Origin: Nitritalea halalkaliphila LW7
GTDB lineage: Bacteria > Bacteroidota > Bacteroidia > Cytophagales > Cyclobacteriaceae
Length of the DNA stretch: 64,000 bases
NCBI RefSeq assembly: GCF_000265075.1
Contig: NZ_AJYA01000002.1
Coordinates: 1-64,000 of the forward strand
Direction of reading: 5' to 3'
The position numbers and the translations under genes are program-made. How positions within the stretch are numbered: position 1 is the first letter of the stretch; every line of letters starts with the position of its first letter. The notes beneath the pieces were generated by a model. The model was given only the letters and a program-made list of their open reading frames with translations, made no database searches and had not been told where the DNA came from. Positions 21,555 to 33,839 of the stretch are shown here, piece by piece.

Positions 21555-23051
21555 ATGTTACGAACAATTAAATCAATAGGTGTAGGAGGGCTCATGGCGC
21601 TAACCTTAGTGTCATGTGAGCTCGAGCAGGAGGTATTGACGGGAGTCACCGCAGAAGATTTAGCGAATAACCCTCCAGATGAATTAGTAGAAGTTTTGAA
21701 GCAGTCTGCGTATGCGCGACTGATGGGTGGTGGTAGCTTTGGGGGCCATGGAGGTTTCTATAGTTATCAGGAAATTAGCTCCGATGAAATTGCGATCCCT
21801 GTCAAAGGGGGTGACTGGAATGATGGTGGTGTGTGGGTACGTGCTCATAGACACACTTGGGCGGTAGACGATGTGGACATTAATGGCATCTGGGATTTTC
21901 CTTACCGTGTAATTGCTGAGTCCAACTTATTAATTCAGCAGTATCCCGATGTAGAGGAGCTTGTGGCAGAGCTACGCGTCCTACGTTCATTAGGTTACTT
22001 ATGGTTATTGGACAGCTTCGGTAATGTGCCGCTGATTATCGAGACCACTACGGATCCTGCTCCTCCAGCAGCTACGGACAGAGAGCTTTTCGATTTTATC
22101 GAAGCAAGTGTGAAGGATAATCTGGATATGTTAACGAAAGATAATGTACGCATTAACCTGAACTACTGGACAGCGCACATGATTCTGGCGAAATTATATA
22201 TCAACGCAGAAGCATATATCGGAGAGCCACGCTGGGCAGAGGCTGAGGAAATGCTAGATATTATCATTAATGAAGGTCCGTATACACTTTCTCCAAACTA
22301 CTTCGCGAACTTCTCTGCGAATAACGCGGGTTCAGTAGAGAATATGTTTACGCTTCCTTATGATGCGAATAACGCAGGTGGCTTTAATATCCACCACATG
22401 ACTTTCCACTATGACTCTCAAAGAACCTTTAACTTGGTAGATCAGCCTTGGAATGGTTATGCTGCATTAGAGGAGTTTTACAACAGCTACAGCGATAACG
22501 ACCTAAGAAAGAACAACCTTCTAACAGGTCCTCAGTTTGAGTTAGACGGTGTAACGCCTCTACGTGATGAGTCTGGCTGGGATGGAGATCCTGATGGTCC
22601 TGAAATCAACTTCACTCCTGAGATCAATGAGCTACAGCCAAATGCGTTCCGTCAAGCGGGAGCTCGTATCAATAAGTTCGAGATTCCTTTAGGTGCGCAG
22701 CCTGACTTGAACAACGATTTCCCTATCTTCCGCTATGCAGATGTCATTCTGATGAAAGCTGAGGTTCGTTTACGTCAAGGTGATGTTAGCGGCGCTCTAG
22801 GTTTCGTGAACCAGGTGCGTCAGCGTGCTGGAGTAGAAGATTTCACTACGCTTACGCTAGACGATTTGTTAGCAGAAAGAGGTCGTGAAATGTTCGCTGA
22901 AGGTTGGAGACGTTCTGATCTGATTCGTTTCGGACGCTTTAATGGTACTTGGTGGGAGAAGCCAACTTCCCCTGTCACCAGAAACCGTTTCCCGATTCCG
23001 CTCAATCAATTACAGGGTAATCCAAACCTTAGACAAAATCCAGGTTACTAA
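21555..23051 (+). CDS. SusD/RagB family outer-membrane lipoprotein
   Basis: Surface substrate-binding lid of the SusCD complex; 498 residues, intact. Lipoprotein signal with lipobox LVSC at residue about 21. TPR-like helical core with RVLRSLGYLWLLDSFGNVPLI and the C-terminal SusD motifs FPIFRYADVILMKAEVRLRQGD, VRQRAG, LLAERGREMFAEGWRRSDLIRFGRF and RFPIP. The ligand is not predictable: no glycosidase, sulfatase or polysaccharide lyase gene sits nearby, so it is not an ordinary polysaccharide utilisation locus. Confidence 0.96.
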   Translation: MLRTIKSIGVGGLMALTLVSCELEQEVLTGVTAEDLANNPPDELVEVLKQSAYARLMGGGSFGGHGGFYSYQEISSDEIAIPVKGGDWNDGGVWVRAHRHTWAVDDVDINGIWDFPYRVIAESNLLIQQYPDVEELVAELRVLRSLGYLWLLDSFGNVPLIIETTTDPAPPAATDRELFDFIEASVKDNLDMLTKDNVRINLNYWTAHMILAKLYINAEAYIGEPRWAEAEEMLDIIINEGPYTLSPNYFANFSANNAGSVENMFTLPYDANNAGGFNIHHMTFHYDSQRTFNLVDQPWNGYAALEEFYNSYSDNDLRKNNLLTGPQFELDGVTPLRDESGWDGDPDGPEINFTPEINELQPNAFRQAGARINKFEIPLGAQPDLNNDFPIFRYADVILMKAEVRLRQGDVSGALGFVNQVRQRAGVEDFTTLTLDDLLAERGREMFAEGWRRSDLIRFGRFNGTWWEKPTSPVTRNRFPIPLNQLQGNPNLRQNPGY

Positions 23052-23074
23052 ACCTATTCAACCTGTTATAAGCT

Positions 23075-23104
23075 AAAAGAAGTGCGCTCAGGCGCACTTC
23101 TTTT
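23075..23104 (+). terminator. Strong hairpin after susD
   Basis: A perfect 13-bp stem: AAAAGAAGTGCGC (23075-23087), loop TCAG, GCGCACTTCTTTT (23092-23104). It separates susCD from the downstream lipoprotein genes and may attenuate rather than fully stop transcription, as the next gene begins only 39 bases later with no clear promoter. Confidence 0.8.
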
Positions 23105-23143
23105 ACATTAAAGCCAGCTCATCCTTACTAGAGACCACGTAGC

Positions 23144-26100
23144 ATGCGTTTACAATCCACCTTCCTTAGTTTACTCGTTGGTTTCCTCTTTTTTCAGTCT
23201 TGTGGGTCTTCCGACCCAGAGACCTCTACGCTATTTGAATTAGTACCAGCTTCTCAGTCAGGCATTGACTTTAGAAATGAGCTGGTCTATGATGAAAAGT
23301 TTAATCCATATACTTTTCGGAATTTTTATAATGGTGCGGGCGTAGCTGTAGGTGATATCAATAATGATGGCCTGCTTGATATTTTTTTTGCCGGGAACCA
23401 GGCAGATAATAAACTATACCTAAATAAAGGAAACTTTCAGTTCGAAGATATAACAGCCCAAGCAGGCCTCGCTGTACCGGGTATTTGGTCCACTGGTGTG
23501 AGTATGGTGGACATAAATGGCGATGGCCTTTTAGATATTTACATTTGTAAGTCCGGTCCTCTCGGGGGAGAGGAAAGGCATAATGCGCTTTATATCAACA
23601 ACGGAGATCTCACCTTTACCGAAATGGCCGAAGCCTATGGCATTGCTGATGAAGGCTTGTCCCAGCATGCTGTGTTTTTTGATTTTGATCGAGACGGTGA
23701 TCTGGATATGTACCTACTTAATAATTCTGCGCGTTCCGTGGGGATAAATGATCTCCGAACAGGACAGCGAGATATCCGAGATCCTTTAGGGGGGAATAAA
23801 TTGTATCGAAACGATGATGGTTTCTTTGTAGATGTAAGTGAGGAAGCCTGTATCTATGGCAGTGCGATCGGCTATGGTCTAGGGGTAACCGTTTCTGACG
23901 TGAATCAAGACGGCTGGCCAGACCTGTATGTGTCGAATGATTTTTTTGAGAAAGATTATCTGTACCTGAACAACGGGGATGGCACCTTTTCGGAGGCCTT
24001 AGAAGACATGATGCAGGAAATTAGTATGGGCTCTATGGGAGCCGATATCGCCGACCTGGATAATAATGGTTGGCCAGATATTTTCGTCACCGAGATGCTC
24101 CCGGCCACCTTAGAGCGTGTGAAAACCAAAACCCCTTTTGAAGATTGGGACAAGTACCAAGCGAATGTAAAAGCGGGGTATTTTCATCAGTTTACGCGTA
24201 ACACGCTACAGCGCAATTTAGGACGCCAGCCGGGTTCTGATCAGGTTCATTTCATCGATGTGTCACGGCAGACTGGACTCCATGCCACCGACTGGAGCTG
24301 GGGTGCACTCATATTTGATATTGATAATGACGGGCTTCGGGATGTTTTCGTGGCGAATGGCATCGTGAAAGACTTGACAGATTTTGATTATGTGGACTAT
24401 TATGTAAACAATCAAAACCTAATTGCCACTTATCGAAAAGATTCCGTTTTGCTGACCAAGCTAATCGATCAGTTTCCCTCTGTTCCACAGCCTAATTTTC
24501 TTTTTAAAAATCAAGGAGGTTTTCGCTTCGAAAATATCGCGCCAACAGCCGGCTTGGAGCAACTTACTTTTTCCACAGGGCAGTTTATGCCGACCTGGAT
24601 AATGATGGAGATTTAGACCTTATTATCAATAACCTAAACGGAGAGGCTTTCATTTATGAAAATAAAAGTGAAACGCTTTACCCGGAGCATCGCTTTTTGC
24701 AGCTGGATCTCGGCATGCGTTTCGGAGCACGCGTGATGCTTTATGCAGGTGACCAGCAGTTTATGGCGGAGCATAACCCCGTTAAAGGCTATATGTCTTC
24801 GGTGGATCAGCGCATGCATTTTGGGCTGGGCCCAATTACCGAACTGGATTCCGTTATCATTTTCTGGCCAAATGGCCAACGTACGCGCTTGGAGGCTGTA
24901 GCTACAAATCAACTTTTACAGGTTTCACCGCAGGCTTCAGATCCGTCTTGGTCCGACTTGCTTCCACAAGCAGAGGAGGGACTCTATCGGCTTTCGGACA
25001 CCCTGCTGGAGTGGTCACATGAAGAAAGTAATTTTGTGGATTTTGACCGGGATAGGCTGCGCTTCCATATGATTTCAAATGAGGGACCGCGCATCGCTGT
25101 AGCCGACGTGAATGGAGACGGACTAGATGATCTCTGTCTGCCTGGAGCAAAAGGTCAGGCAAGTTCTGTTTGGCTGCAGCAGGAGGATGGTTCTTTTCGA
25201 CATAGTCAGGATCTTTCTGTGCCAGAGGCAGAGGATGTGCAAGCGCTCTTCGTAGACGTTAATGGTGATGGGGCGCTCGATTTGTACCTTGCCTCGGGAA
25301 GCATCGAGCATGGGGTAGGGAGTATGCTCTATCAAGACAGGCTTTACACGAATAATGGCGCTGGCCAATTTACCCAAGTTGAAAATGCTTTGCCCACGCG
25401 TCCGATTAGCACTTCCTTTGTGAGGACCTTAGATTATAATGGAGATGGTTTTCTGGATTTGTTGGTCGGGGGCAGGTCGATTCCTTTTGCTTATGGGGTA
25501 CCGCTGGATGTGCAGCTCTTAGAAAACGATGGAAAGGGTGGCTATTCACTCGTAACGGGTGAAAAAACGGCCGCTTGGAAGGAAGTGGGGATGACCCGAG
25601 ACGCGGTAATCGTCGACATTGACGGTGATGGCTCCGATGAGGTGGTTTTGATCGGCGAGTGGATGCCTATCCGTGTATTTAAATGGCAAAACGAGCGCTT
25701 TGTAGATATTAGTCAGGAGGCGGGCTTTGCGAAAACTTCTGGGTTATGGAACACCGTGCATGTGTTTGATTATAATGGTGATGGGCATCCTGACCTCTTT
25801 TTCGGGAATCATGGCCGGAATACCCGTTTATCGGCGAGTGCTGCTCAGCCCATGCGCCTTTATGTAAATGATTTCGATCAAAATGGCAGTATCGAGCAGC
25901 TACTTACCATTTATGAGGGAGCTCAAGCTTACCCACTGGTGCTCAAAGGTCCTCTTTTGCGTCAGCTCCCCGCACTGCGAAAGCAGCTCCTTACCTACGA
26001 AGCGTATCAGGATAAGCGGATGGAGGATTTATTCCCTGCTGAGGTTTTAGCGCGGAGCCTCGTGCTAGAAGTGGAAACCCTGGAGCATCACTTGTTTCTG

Positions 26101-26436
26101 AATGATGGAGCGGGTAAGTTTACACGGCAAAAGCTACCCGAACTGCTGCAGGCGGCTCCGATTTATGCGGTTCACAGTATTCCCGAAAGTCAGCAGCTAT
26201 GGTTAGGTGGAAATCAGTCGCGCATCAAACCAGAGCTTGGAACTGCCATGGGGAGTTTTGGCTGGGTGCTCAGCCATCGAGATCCCGCATCACCGCGGGT
26301 GCTTTCCGCTGAGGAGTCGGGGTTATTTGTAAGAGGTGAGATTCGGGATATGCAGTCCATTCGCAGCCGAAATGGAGAAAAAATTTTAGTCATTCGAAAT
26401 CATGATAGCGGTTTAGTATATGAAAAAGTGGAGTAA
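23144..26436 (+). CDS. FG-GAP/VCBS and ASPIC (UnbV) repeat lipoprotein, CRTAC1-like, paralogue 1 (one frameshift)
   Basis: Secreted lipoprotein of 1,097 residues after correction, with lipobox FFQSC at about residue 20. The N-terminal half holds repeated calcium-type loops (DINNDGLLDI, DINGDGLLDI, DFDRDGDLDM, DVNQDGWPDL, DLDNNGWPDI, DIDNDGLRDV), the pattern of a beta-propeller. An ASPIC/UnbV domain follows at about 515-600 (VDQRMHFGLG, VIIFWPNG), then more propeller loops, and a C-terminal domain beginning NDFDQNGS with Q-P-LRKQ. The frame breaks at 24578-24580; one extra G restores STGAVYADLDNDGDLDL. Function unknown; related proteins are called CRTAC1 family. Two paralogues follow. Its end overlaps the next gene by 17 bases. 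Confidence 0.9.
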
Positions 26437-27042
26437 CTGTATGTGTTTTCACAGCGTAGCTAAGGCATTTCGTTCCAGTTTGGGGCTCCTGCTGCTCCTG
26501 TCGGCCAGCGCCTCCTGGGGGGCTGTAGCTTGGAGACCACCTATGAGAAGACAAAGAAGCGGGAATTGGCCTCCGGCCAAATCTACGAAGAGCTGTTCTT
26601 AGGCTTGGAGTTCGGTATGTCCCGAAAGGACTTTTTTTCTACCTGCTGGGAGCTGAATAAACATGGGATTTTAATTAATGGTGCACACGAGCTTATGGTG
26701 CGCTATCAGCCAGACCTACCTTCGGGAAATGAAGCCAATATGTTTTTTTATCCGCGTTTCGAAGGAGATAAGATATTTTATATGCCTGTGGAGTTCCAGT
26801 ATCGCAACTGGTTTCCGACGAATCCGGCTACCACATCTGAGAAGCTGGTGGAGGATGTAGTCGGCCTTCTGAGCAGCTGGTACGGGGAAGGATTTTTCCG
26901 TGTAGAGGACAAAAGCGGAGCCTTTGCGATGGTGAAAATCGATGGAAATCGCCTTATTCGTGTATATATAAAGAGTCTTAGTGCGGTACGGGTGGATATT
27001 CTAGACTTGCGCGTGAAAGATATTACGGAGATTAGCTCATGA
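26420..27042 (+). CDS. Small lipoprotein of unknown function (one frameshift)
   Basis: I do not recognise this family. After adding one G to the six-G run at 26517-26522 it reads as one protein of 207 residues. A lysine-containing start is followed by a hydrophobic stretch (SSLGLLLLLSASASW) and lipobox GGC, with the cysteine at about residue 36, so it is exported and lipidated. The mature part is acidic-mixed, with no repeats, about 170 residues, including LGLEFGMSRKDFFSTCWELNKHG and EFQYRNWFPTNPATT. The break lies exactly between signal peptide and body, so uncorrected annotation would miss the export signal. It overlaps the CRTAC1-like gene before it by 17 bases and the one after it by ATGA, so it belongs to that system. 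Confidence 0.75.
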
Positions 27043-30000
27043 GGAGAATAAATAGCTTTTTACTAGTCCTAGCTGCCGGTGCCGTACTGTTGGCATGTAA
27101 CTCGAAACCGGATGCGGCACCTCAGGAAACGCTTTTCCGCTCCCTGTCTCCCGAAGAGACAGGTGTGGACTTTCGGAACGACTTGGGCTTCGATCCCCGC
27201 TTTAATATTTTCACCTATCGGAACTATTATAATGGCGGCGGTGTGGCCTTAGGTGACGTGAATGGGGATGGCTTGTTGGATATTTATGTGACGGCGAATC
27301 AAGGCCCCAATAAGCTGTACCTAAACCGAGGAGACTTCCGCTTTGAGGATGTTACCGATGCCGCCGGAGTAGCCGGAAATGCGGCTTGGGCCACAGGTGT
27401 GGCCATGGCAGATGTGAATGGCGATGGCTTGCTCGACATTTATGTGTGTAATTCCGGTGATGTGGCCGGTGATAATAAAAAAAATGAGCTCTTCATTAAT
27501 AATGGCGATGGTACCTTTACCGAGCAGGCAGAAGCCTATGGCCTCGCGGATGAAGGGTTTTCCACGCATGCAGTCTTCTTTGATTTCGATGGCGATGGCG
27601 ACCTCGACGTGTACCTGCTGAACAATAGCTATCAGGCTATCGGAAGTTTTAATAAGATGCAAAACGAGCGTGTGCGTCGCGATCCCGTGGGTGGAGATAA
27701 GCTCTACCGTAATGATGGCGGCCGCTTTGTAGACGTAAGCGAAGAAGCCGGAATCTTCGGCTCTGTCATTGGCTTCGGCCTGGGCATCACCATCGGCGAT
27801 GTCAACAGAGACGGACTGCCAGATATTTTTATCTCGAATGATTTTTTCGAAAAGGATTATCTCTACATCAACCAAGGGGATGGCACCTTCAGCGAGGAGC
27901 TCGAGCAGTACATGCGTAGCATTAGCGCTGCCTCTATGGGGGCCGATATCGCCGATATTAATAACGATGGCTTTCCCGATATCTTCGTGACGGATATGCT
28001 CCCCGAGCCACAAACCCGATTGAAGCAGGTGACGACCTTCGAAAACTGGGACAAGTTTCAGTTTAATAAGACCCACGACTATCATTATCAGTTTAATCGC
28101 AACATGCTGCACCTGAATAATGGTGATGGTACCTTTTCGGAAATCGGTCGCATGACGGGTATGGAAGCTACAGACTGGAGCTGGGCAGCTTTGATCGCGG
28201 ATTTCGATAGTGATGGGCTTAAGGATGTGTTCGTAGCGAACGGCATTTACCAAGATATCACCGATCTGGACTACCTGAATTTTATCGATAATGAGGAGAC
28301 GAAGCGGCAGATTATCAGCAAAGAAGCAGTAGATTACAAGGCGCTGATCGACCCGATTCCTGTTAACCCTATTTCGAACTATGCATTTCAAAATAAAGGC
28401 GATCTTTTCTTCGAAAATGTGGCTGCCAGCTGGGGCTTGGATACCCCTAACCACGCGAACGGTGCCGCGTACGGGGATCTGAATAACGATGGCTACTTGG
28501 ATCTGGTCGTTAATCAGGTGAATGGGGCATTGGCCATTTATAAGAATCAAAGCGCCCAGCTGCAGCCAGAGCATCATTTTCTTCAGGTGCAGCTAAAGGG
28601 CAAAGGCATGAACACGTCTGCTATCGGTGCGCAGGTTCAAGTGCTCACGGCCTCCGGCCAAAAGTATCTGGAGCAGATGCCCAACAGAGGGTTTCAGTCC
28701 TCCGTAGATCCCAAGTTGACGATCGGTCTCGGCGCAGACAGCCTCGTACAGCGCCTGACGGTTCGCTGGCCAGATGGTACTTTTACGGTAAAAGAGCAGG
28801 TAAAGACGAATCAGCTGCTGACCCTAGACCAAGAAGAGGCCGTTTCCGCTGTCCCTGAAGGCTTCTACCCAAAAGTACATGCACCTGCGTTTACTTTGGC
28901 CGAGAGGCCTGCATTCCAACATACCCATGAAGAAAATAAGCTGGTAGATTTCGATCGAGAGCGCCTGCTTTACCATAAGCGTTCGACAGAGGGGCCTGCT
29001 TTCGCGGAGACGACTGTAGCGGACGGAACGCTGATTTATATCGGCGGTGCCAAAGGCTTCGCAGGGCGCTTTACCTGCTGGATACCAAAGGAGTAGCGAA
29101 GCCCGTGGTGGTGCCCGATCTTATCGAAGACGCTTCCTCGGAAGATGTTTATGCAGTGTTTTTCGATGCGAATGGAGATGGTCATCCAGACCTGTATGTC
29201 TCGAGTGGAGGGAGTGATAGTGGCTTCGGGGATCCCGGTTATACGGATCGCCTTTATCTGGCAGATGGTGCAGGGAATTTCATACGTGCACGTGATGCGC
29301 TGCCGAAGCTACGGACGAGCAGCAGTGTCGTGCTGCCGGTAGACCTCACGGGGGATGGCATCTAGACCTGATCGTAGGGGGGCGTTTGGTGCCTTTTGCT
29401 TATGGTGTGCCCGCGGCTACCAAAGTGTTTATTAATGATGGAAAAGGTAAGTTCCGCGATGAGACGGCGGCACGTGCGCCAGGCTTCGAACAGCTGGGTC
29501 TCGTGACGACAGGCCTCGTGACGGAGGTAAATGGACAGCAGGCGGTGCTGCTAGCGGGTGAGTGGATGGCACCTCAGCTCTACCTCATTCAGGAGGGCAA
29601 GCTGCAGCTAGATGAACGGCAGCCTTTCGGAGACTGGAGTGGCTGGTATTTTACCGCGAGCCAGGCGGATCTCAGTGGAAATGGCCGTATGGATATCGTC
29701 TTAGGAGCGCAGGGTCTTAATTCACGCCTCAAGCCCAGCACGGAGCGGCCACTTGTGATGGTGGTGAATGATTTCGATCAAAATGGGAGTGTCGAGCAGG
29801 TTTTCACCTATAAGGAGGGCAGCAAGCATGTGCCGATTACCTTAAAGCATGAGCTGGAGCGCCAACTGCCCTATTTGAAAAAGCGCTATCTGAAGTATAG
29901 TGCCTATAACAATCAGTACTTAGAGGATATTTTCGAGCCTGCGCTGCTGGAGCGGTCGCTGTATAAGGAGGTGCAAAGCTTCGCTTCTATCGTGCTCCTG

Positions 30001-30366
30001 CAGGGAGAGGATGGCATTTTTCGGGTACAGCCACTGCCGCGGGAAGCGCAGAAAAGCCGGATTTTCAGTGTGCTAATTGATGATTTTAATGATGATGGTA
30101 TTCCAGATCTCCTTTTAGGGGGTAATTTATATGGGGTGAAGCCCGAAATGGGCAAGTACGACGCCAGTTTCGGTGAGCTTTTCCTCGGGAAAGGGGATGG
30201 AACTTTTGATTTCGTGCCGAACAGGGTGCACGGCATGCGGCTGGAAGGCGATGTGCGTCACCTTCACTGGCTGCCGGGCGATAAGCGACAGCTACTGGTG
30301 CTGCGGAATCAGGCGCCTACGCAAGTCTGGGAGCAGGTAAAAGTCGTAGAAAGGGGGAATCCGTGA
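27039..30366 (+). CDS. FG-GAP/ASPIC lipoprotein, CRTAC1-like, paralogue 2 (two frameshifts)
   Basis: 1,109 residues after correction, with lipobox LLAC at about residue 20. Same architecture as paralogue 1: repeated DVNGDGLLDI-type loops, GGDKLYRNDGG, NDFFEKDYLYINQGDG, TDWSWAALIADFDSDGLKDV, ASPIC domain at about 512-600 (GFQSSVDPKLTIGLG, LTVRWPDG), a second set of loops (FFDANGDGHPDLYVSSGG), then the C-terminal domain VNDFDQNGSVEQVFTYKEG with LERQLPYLKKRY and LLERSLYKEV. Breaks at 29064-29066 and 29357 each need one G. The start overlaps the small lipoprotein gene by ATGA and the end overlaps paralogue 3 by GTGA, both typical of coupled translation. Confidence 0.9.
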
Positions 30367-33300
30367 GGTATAGCTGTGGGCATTTGCGCGTGAAAATGGG
30401 GCGAAAGCTGAGCGAGTATGCAGTTTCGGGTCGGTCCTTTTTGCTTACTGGCAGCCTGTTTTGGGTCTTGATTGGCGTTAGTTTACTTTGGGGCTGCGCC
30501 CCAAATTCCCCTCAAGAAACCGAAGACCTGCGCTTTCAGCTGCTGGATCCCGAGCAGTCTGGACTGCGCTTCGAGAATAGGCTTACGCCATCGGACAGTT
30601 TAAATATTTTAGAATACCTGTACTATTATAATGGCGGCGGTGTGGCCATCGGGGACATTAATGGAGATGGCTTGGATGATATCTACCTGACTGCGAACGA
30701 GGGTGAAAACAAGCTGTTTTTAAACCAAGGGGGCATGCAGTTCGTCGATATCACGGCCAGTGCAGGGGTGGGACTTGCGGATAGCTGGTCGACAGGTGCC
30801 ACGTTCGTGGATATCAATGGTGACGGCCTTTTAGACCTCTACGTCTGTGAGGTGGGAGACTATAAGGGGCTGAAGGGGCGTAATAGGTTGTTTATTAATC
30901 AGGGCGATCTCACTTTTACCGAGGAGGCGGAGGCGTATGGACTGGATTTCGTAGGGTTCGGGACGCATGCTGTTTTCTTTGATTATGATCAGGATGGGGA
31001 TTTGGATGTGTACCTGCTGAATCATTCGATTAAAAAGCCGGAAGTTTTCGCACATGCCGATACTAAATTTGAATCTTTGGACCTTTAGGCGGGGATCGTC
31101 TGTATCGTAATCTACATGCGGAAACGGGGAGTCCCACCTTTGAGGATGTCACGGCGGAATCAGGCATTTTTTCGAGTAGCCTGGGTTTCGGCCTAGGGGT
31201 GGCTGTCGGGGACGTGAATGGAGATGGCTGGCCAGACTTGTATGTGTCGAATGATTTTACGGAGGACGATTATCTTTACATCAACAATAAGGATGGCACG
31301 TTTACAGAGCGGCGTGCGGAGAAACTGTCCCAAACGTCACGCTACAGCATGGGAAATGACATCGCTGACTTAAATCAAGATGGCCTTCCGGATATTTTTA
31401 GTACGGATATGTTGCCCGCGGATCCGGAAATCTGGATGCGATCGGTGGGGGAGGACAAGCAGGAGGTGTTTGAAATCAAAGAGCGTATGGGCTATGGTGC
31501 CCAGTATGTGCGCAATCACCTGCAGCTGAACCATCCCGATGGTCGGTTTCGCGAAATCGCTTTGTTGACGGAGACCTTTGCGACGGATTGGAGCTGGTCT
31601 CCACTTTTAGCCGACTTGGATAATGATGGGCGGGTGGATATTTTTGTTAGTAACGGGATTTACTTGCGTCCGAATGACTTGGACTTTATCCAGTACGGCC
31701 AGGGGCAGGTGCGGGCCGAGGAGGCTGCCGATTTTCAGGCACAGCAGATCGCGCTTCTGCCTAAGGATAAGTTGCCCAACTTTCTTTTTGCACAGCGTGC
31801 GGACCTAAGGTTCGAAGAGCAGCAGCGGGAATGGGGTCTGGGGGCGGAGAGCTATTCGAGTGGGGCCATGTATGCTGACTTGGATAATGATGGCGACTTG
31901 GATCTGGTCTTGAATAATGTGAACCAGGCGGCTTTTTTGTATGAAAATCGAAGCCGGCAGCTGACGGATCCCGGGCATTTCGTACAGCTGCAGCTGAGAG
32001 GAGCGGGTTTAAATCCTTTTGCGGTGGGGGCGGAAGTGTTACTGGCCTTAGCAGATGGCAGCTGGCGCCATGCCTATCACAGTACCAGTCGGGGCTTTCA
32101 GTCGGGAGCATCTACGCGTCTGCATGTAGGAATCGGCGCTGCGCAGGAGGTGGAGGGCCTCTGGGTGCGCTGGTCTGCCACCGAAGCCGAACGTTTTTCT
32201 GTACCCGCCTTAGATAGTCTTTTGGTATTAGAAAAGGGCACAGGGACGCAGGAGGCATTTCCGAACCGGTTTCTATTGGAGGCATCTCCTGTCATTCGAC
32301 AGGCACAGGTAGCCCTAGACTGGCGGCATGAGGAAAATGACTTTAATGATTTCAGGCGTGAATACTTGATTCCGCGACGGTACAGCCAGGAGGGTCCCGC
32401 CGTGGCCGTGGCGGATGTGAATGGAGATGGCTTAGAGGATATTTTTCTCGGAGGCGCCCGCGGGCAGGCCGCAAAATTATTTTTGCAAGAGCCGGATGGC
32501 TCTTTCACCCCCCAAACTGTCCCTGTCTTCGAGCAAATGGCCGAAGCGGAGGATGTGGTGGCGATCTTCCATGATTTTACAGGAAATGGGGTGCCGGATC
32601 TTTATGTAGGCAGTGGCGGAAATGAGCATGGCAAAACGGCTGTTTTTAATTTCGACCGCGTGTTTATTAATGATGGCAGCGGGCGCTTCACCTTTTTGCC
32701 GCAGGCACTTCCCCCGATCGCGGAGAACACGGCGACCGTGGCTGTGTCGGATGTGAATGGAGATGGTTATCCCGATTTATTTATCGGCGTGGCTGTGGAG
32801 ACGGGAAATTTCGGGCAGCGACCGCCGGCATTTTTGCTGCTTAATCAGGGGAATGGTACCTTTCGAGATGCCACAGCGCAGTATTTTGGCCCCGACTTTA
32901 GGCCAGGCATGCTGCAAAAAGCGCTTTGGGAGGATCTGAACGGGGATGGCAAGCTCGAACTCCTGCTCGCGGGCGAGTATATGGCCGTAACCGCCTATCG
33001 GCAAAATGAAAGTGGGCAGTTTGTCCGATGGAAGGAGCTGGCCCCAGCGGGCTTGTACTCGGGGATGCGCGTACAGGAGCTGGAGGGAGCCAACTACCTG
33101 CTTTTAGGAAATTTAGGGCTAAATGCCAAGCTAAAAGCTTCGGACGCTCGGCCAGCCTATCTCTACACGGGGGACTTGGATCAAAACGGTAAGCGGGAGG
33201 CTTTTTTGATGCACCATAAAGGCGATGCATTGGTTCCTTTTTCTTCGCGGGATGAGTTGATCACCGTGATGCCGGCTCTCAAGCGGCAGCATGCAAGTTA

Positions 33301-33757
33301 TGCGGCCTACGCGCAGTCGAAGGGGCCAGAGGCGATTTTCACTCCAGAACAGCTGGCGCGCGTGGAGGAGTTTCCGATTCGGGAGCTGCGGTCGGGGATG
33401 CTAGCACTGGGGCTGGATACGGCAGCTTTCGAGGCCCTTCCGCTGGAGGCACAGTTTAGCCCGATCCAAGATTTCTTTCCTTTTCAAGTGGACGGGGTGC
33501 CTTATATGCTGGCTTTAGGTAATTTTTACGCGTATCGGGTAGACCTAGGCCGTGCAGATGCACAAGCGCTAAGTCTGTGGAGCTGGCAAAATGGAGCTTG
33601 GAAAAAGGAATCTCATGGCCTTCAAGCTTCGCGCTACTGGGGGAGTTTCCGGCAGGCTGTCGGGATTCAGATCGGTGGTCGCCCGCATGTGCTGCTGGTT
33701 CGGAATGATGATACGCCCCTCTTCCTGCGACTCGAGGGAACTGAAGTTTTGTATTAA
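30363..33757 (+). CDS. FG-GAP/ASPIC lipoprotein, CRTAC1-like, paralogue 3 (one frameshift)
   Basis: 1,131 residues if the GTG at 30363 is used; it overlaps the previous stop by four bases and follows a G-rich AAGGGGG. ATG at 30396 is an alternative and keeps the export signal, with lipobox LLWGC. Architecture as in its two neighbours: DINGDGLDDI and DINGDGLLDL loops, ASPIC domain at about 540-625 (GFQSGASTRLHVGIG, LWVRWS), a second propeller part, and a divergent C terminus (GDLDQNGKREAFLMHHKG). One C is missing at 31082-31083; restoring it gives ESLDPLGGDRLYRN. This copy is the most diverged, including loss of one Gly-rich linker in the C-terminal domain. Confidence 0.88.
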
Positions 33758-33790
33758 TCGCTTTATCTAGTAGATTTAGGGTTGAAAATG

Positions 33791-33822
33791 ACAGCTGAAC
33801 GGAAAATTCTCTTCTCAGCTGT
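33791..33822 (+). repeat. Inverted repeat between paralogue 3 and the PAP2 gene
   Basis: ACAGCTGA (33791-33798) and TCAGCTGT (33815-33822) could form an 8-bp stem with a 16-nt loop; the following TAAAAG is a poor T tract. It may be a weak terminator or processing site. Confidence 0.4.
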
Positions 33823-33839
33823 TAAAAGTCAAGTAGTAT

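Noticed and set aside
18561-23051. Classical polysaccharide utilisation locus
   Set aside because: SusC and SusD are present, but no carbohydrate-active enzyme, hybrid two-component sensor or sigma/anti-sigma pair is next to them.
27321-28577. A 418-codon open frame on the minus strand
   Set aside because: It lies antisense to the FG-GAP paralogue 2 and comes from the repeated Asp/Gly-rich loop codons, which read as Ile/Val/His on the other strand. It has no family motif.
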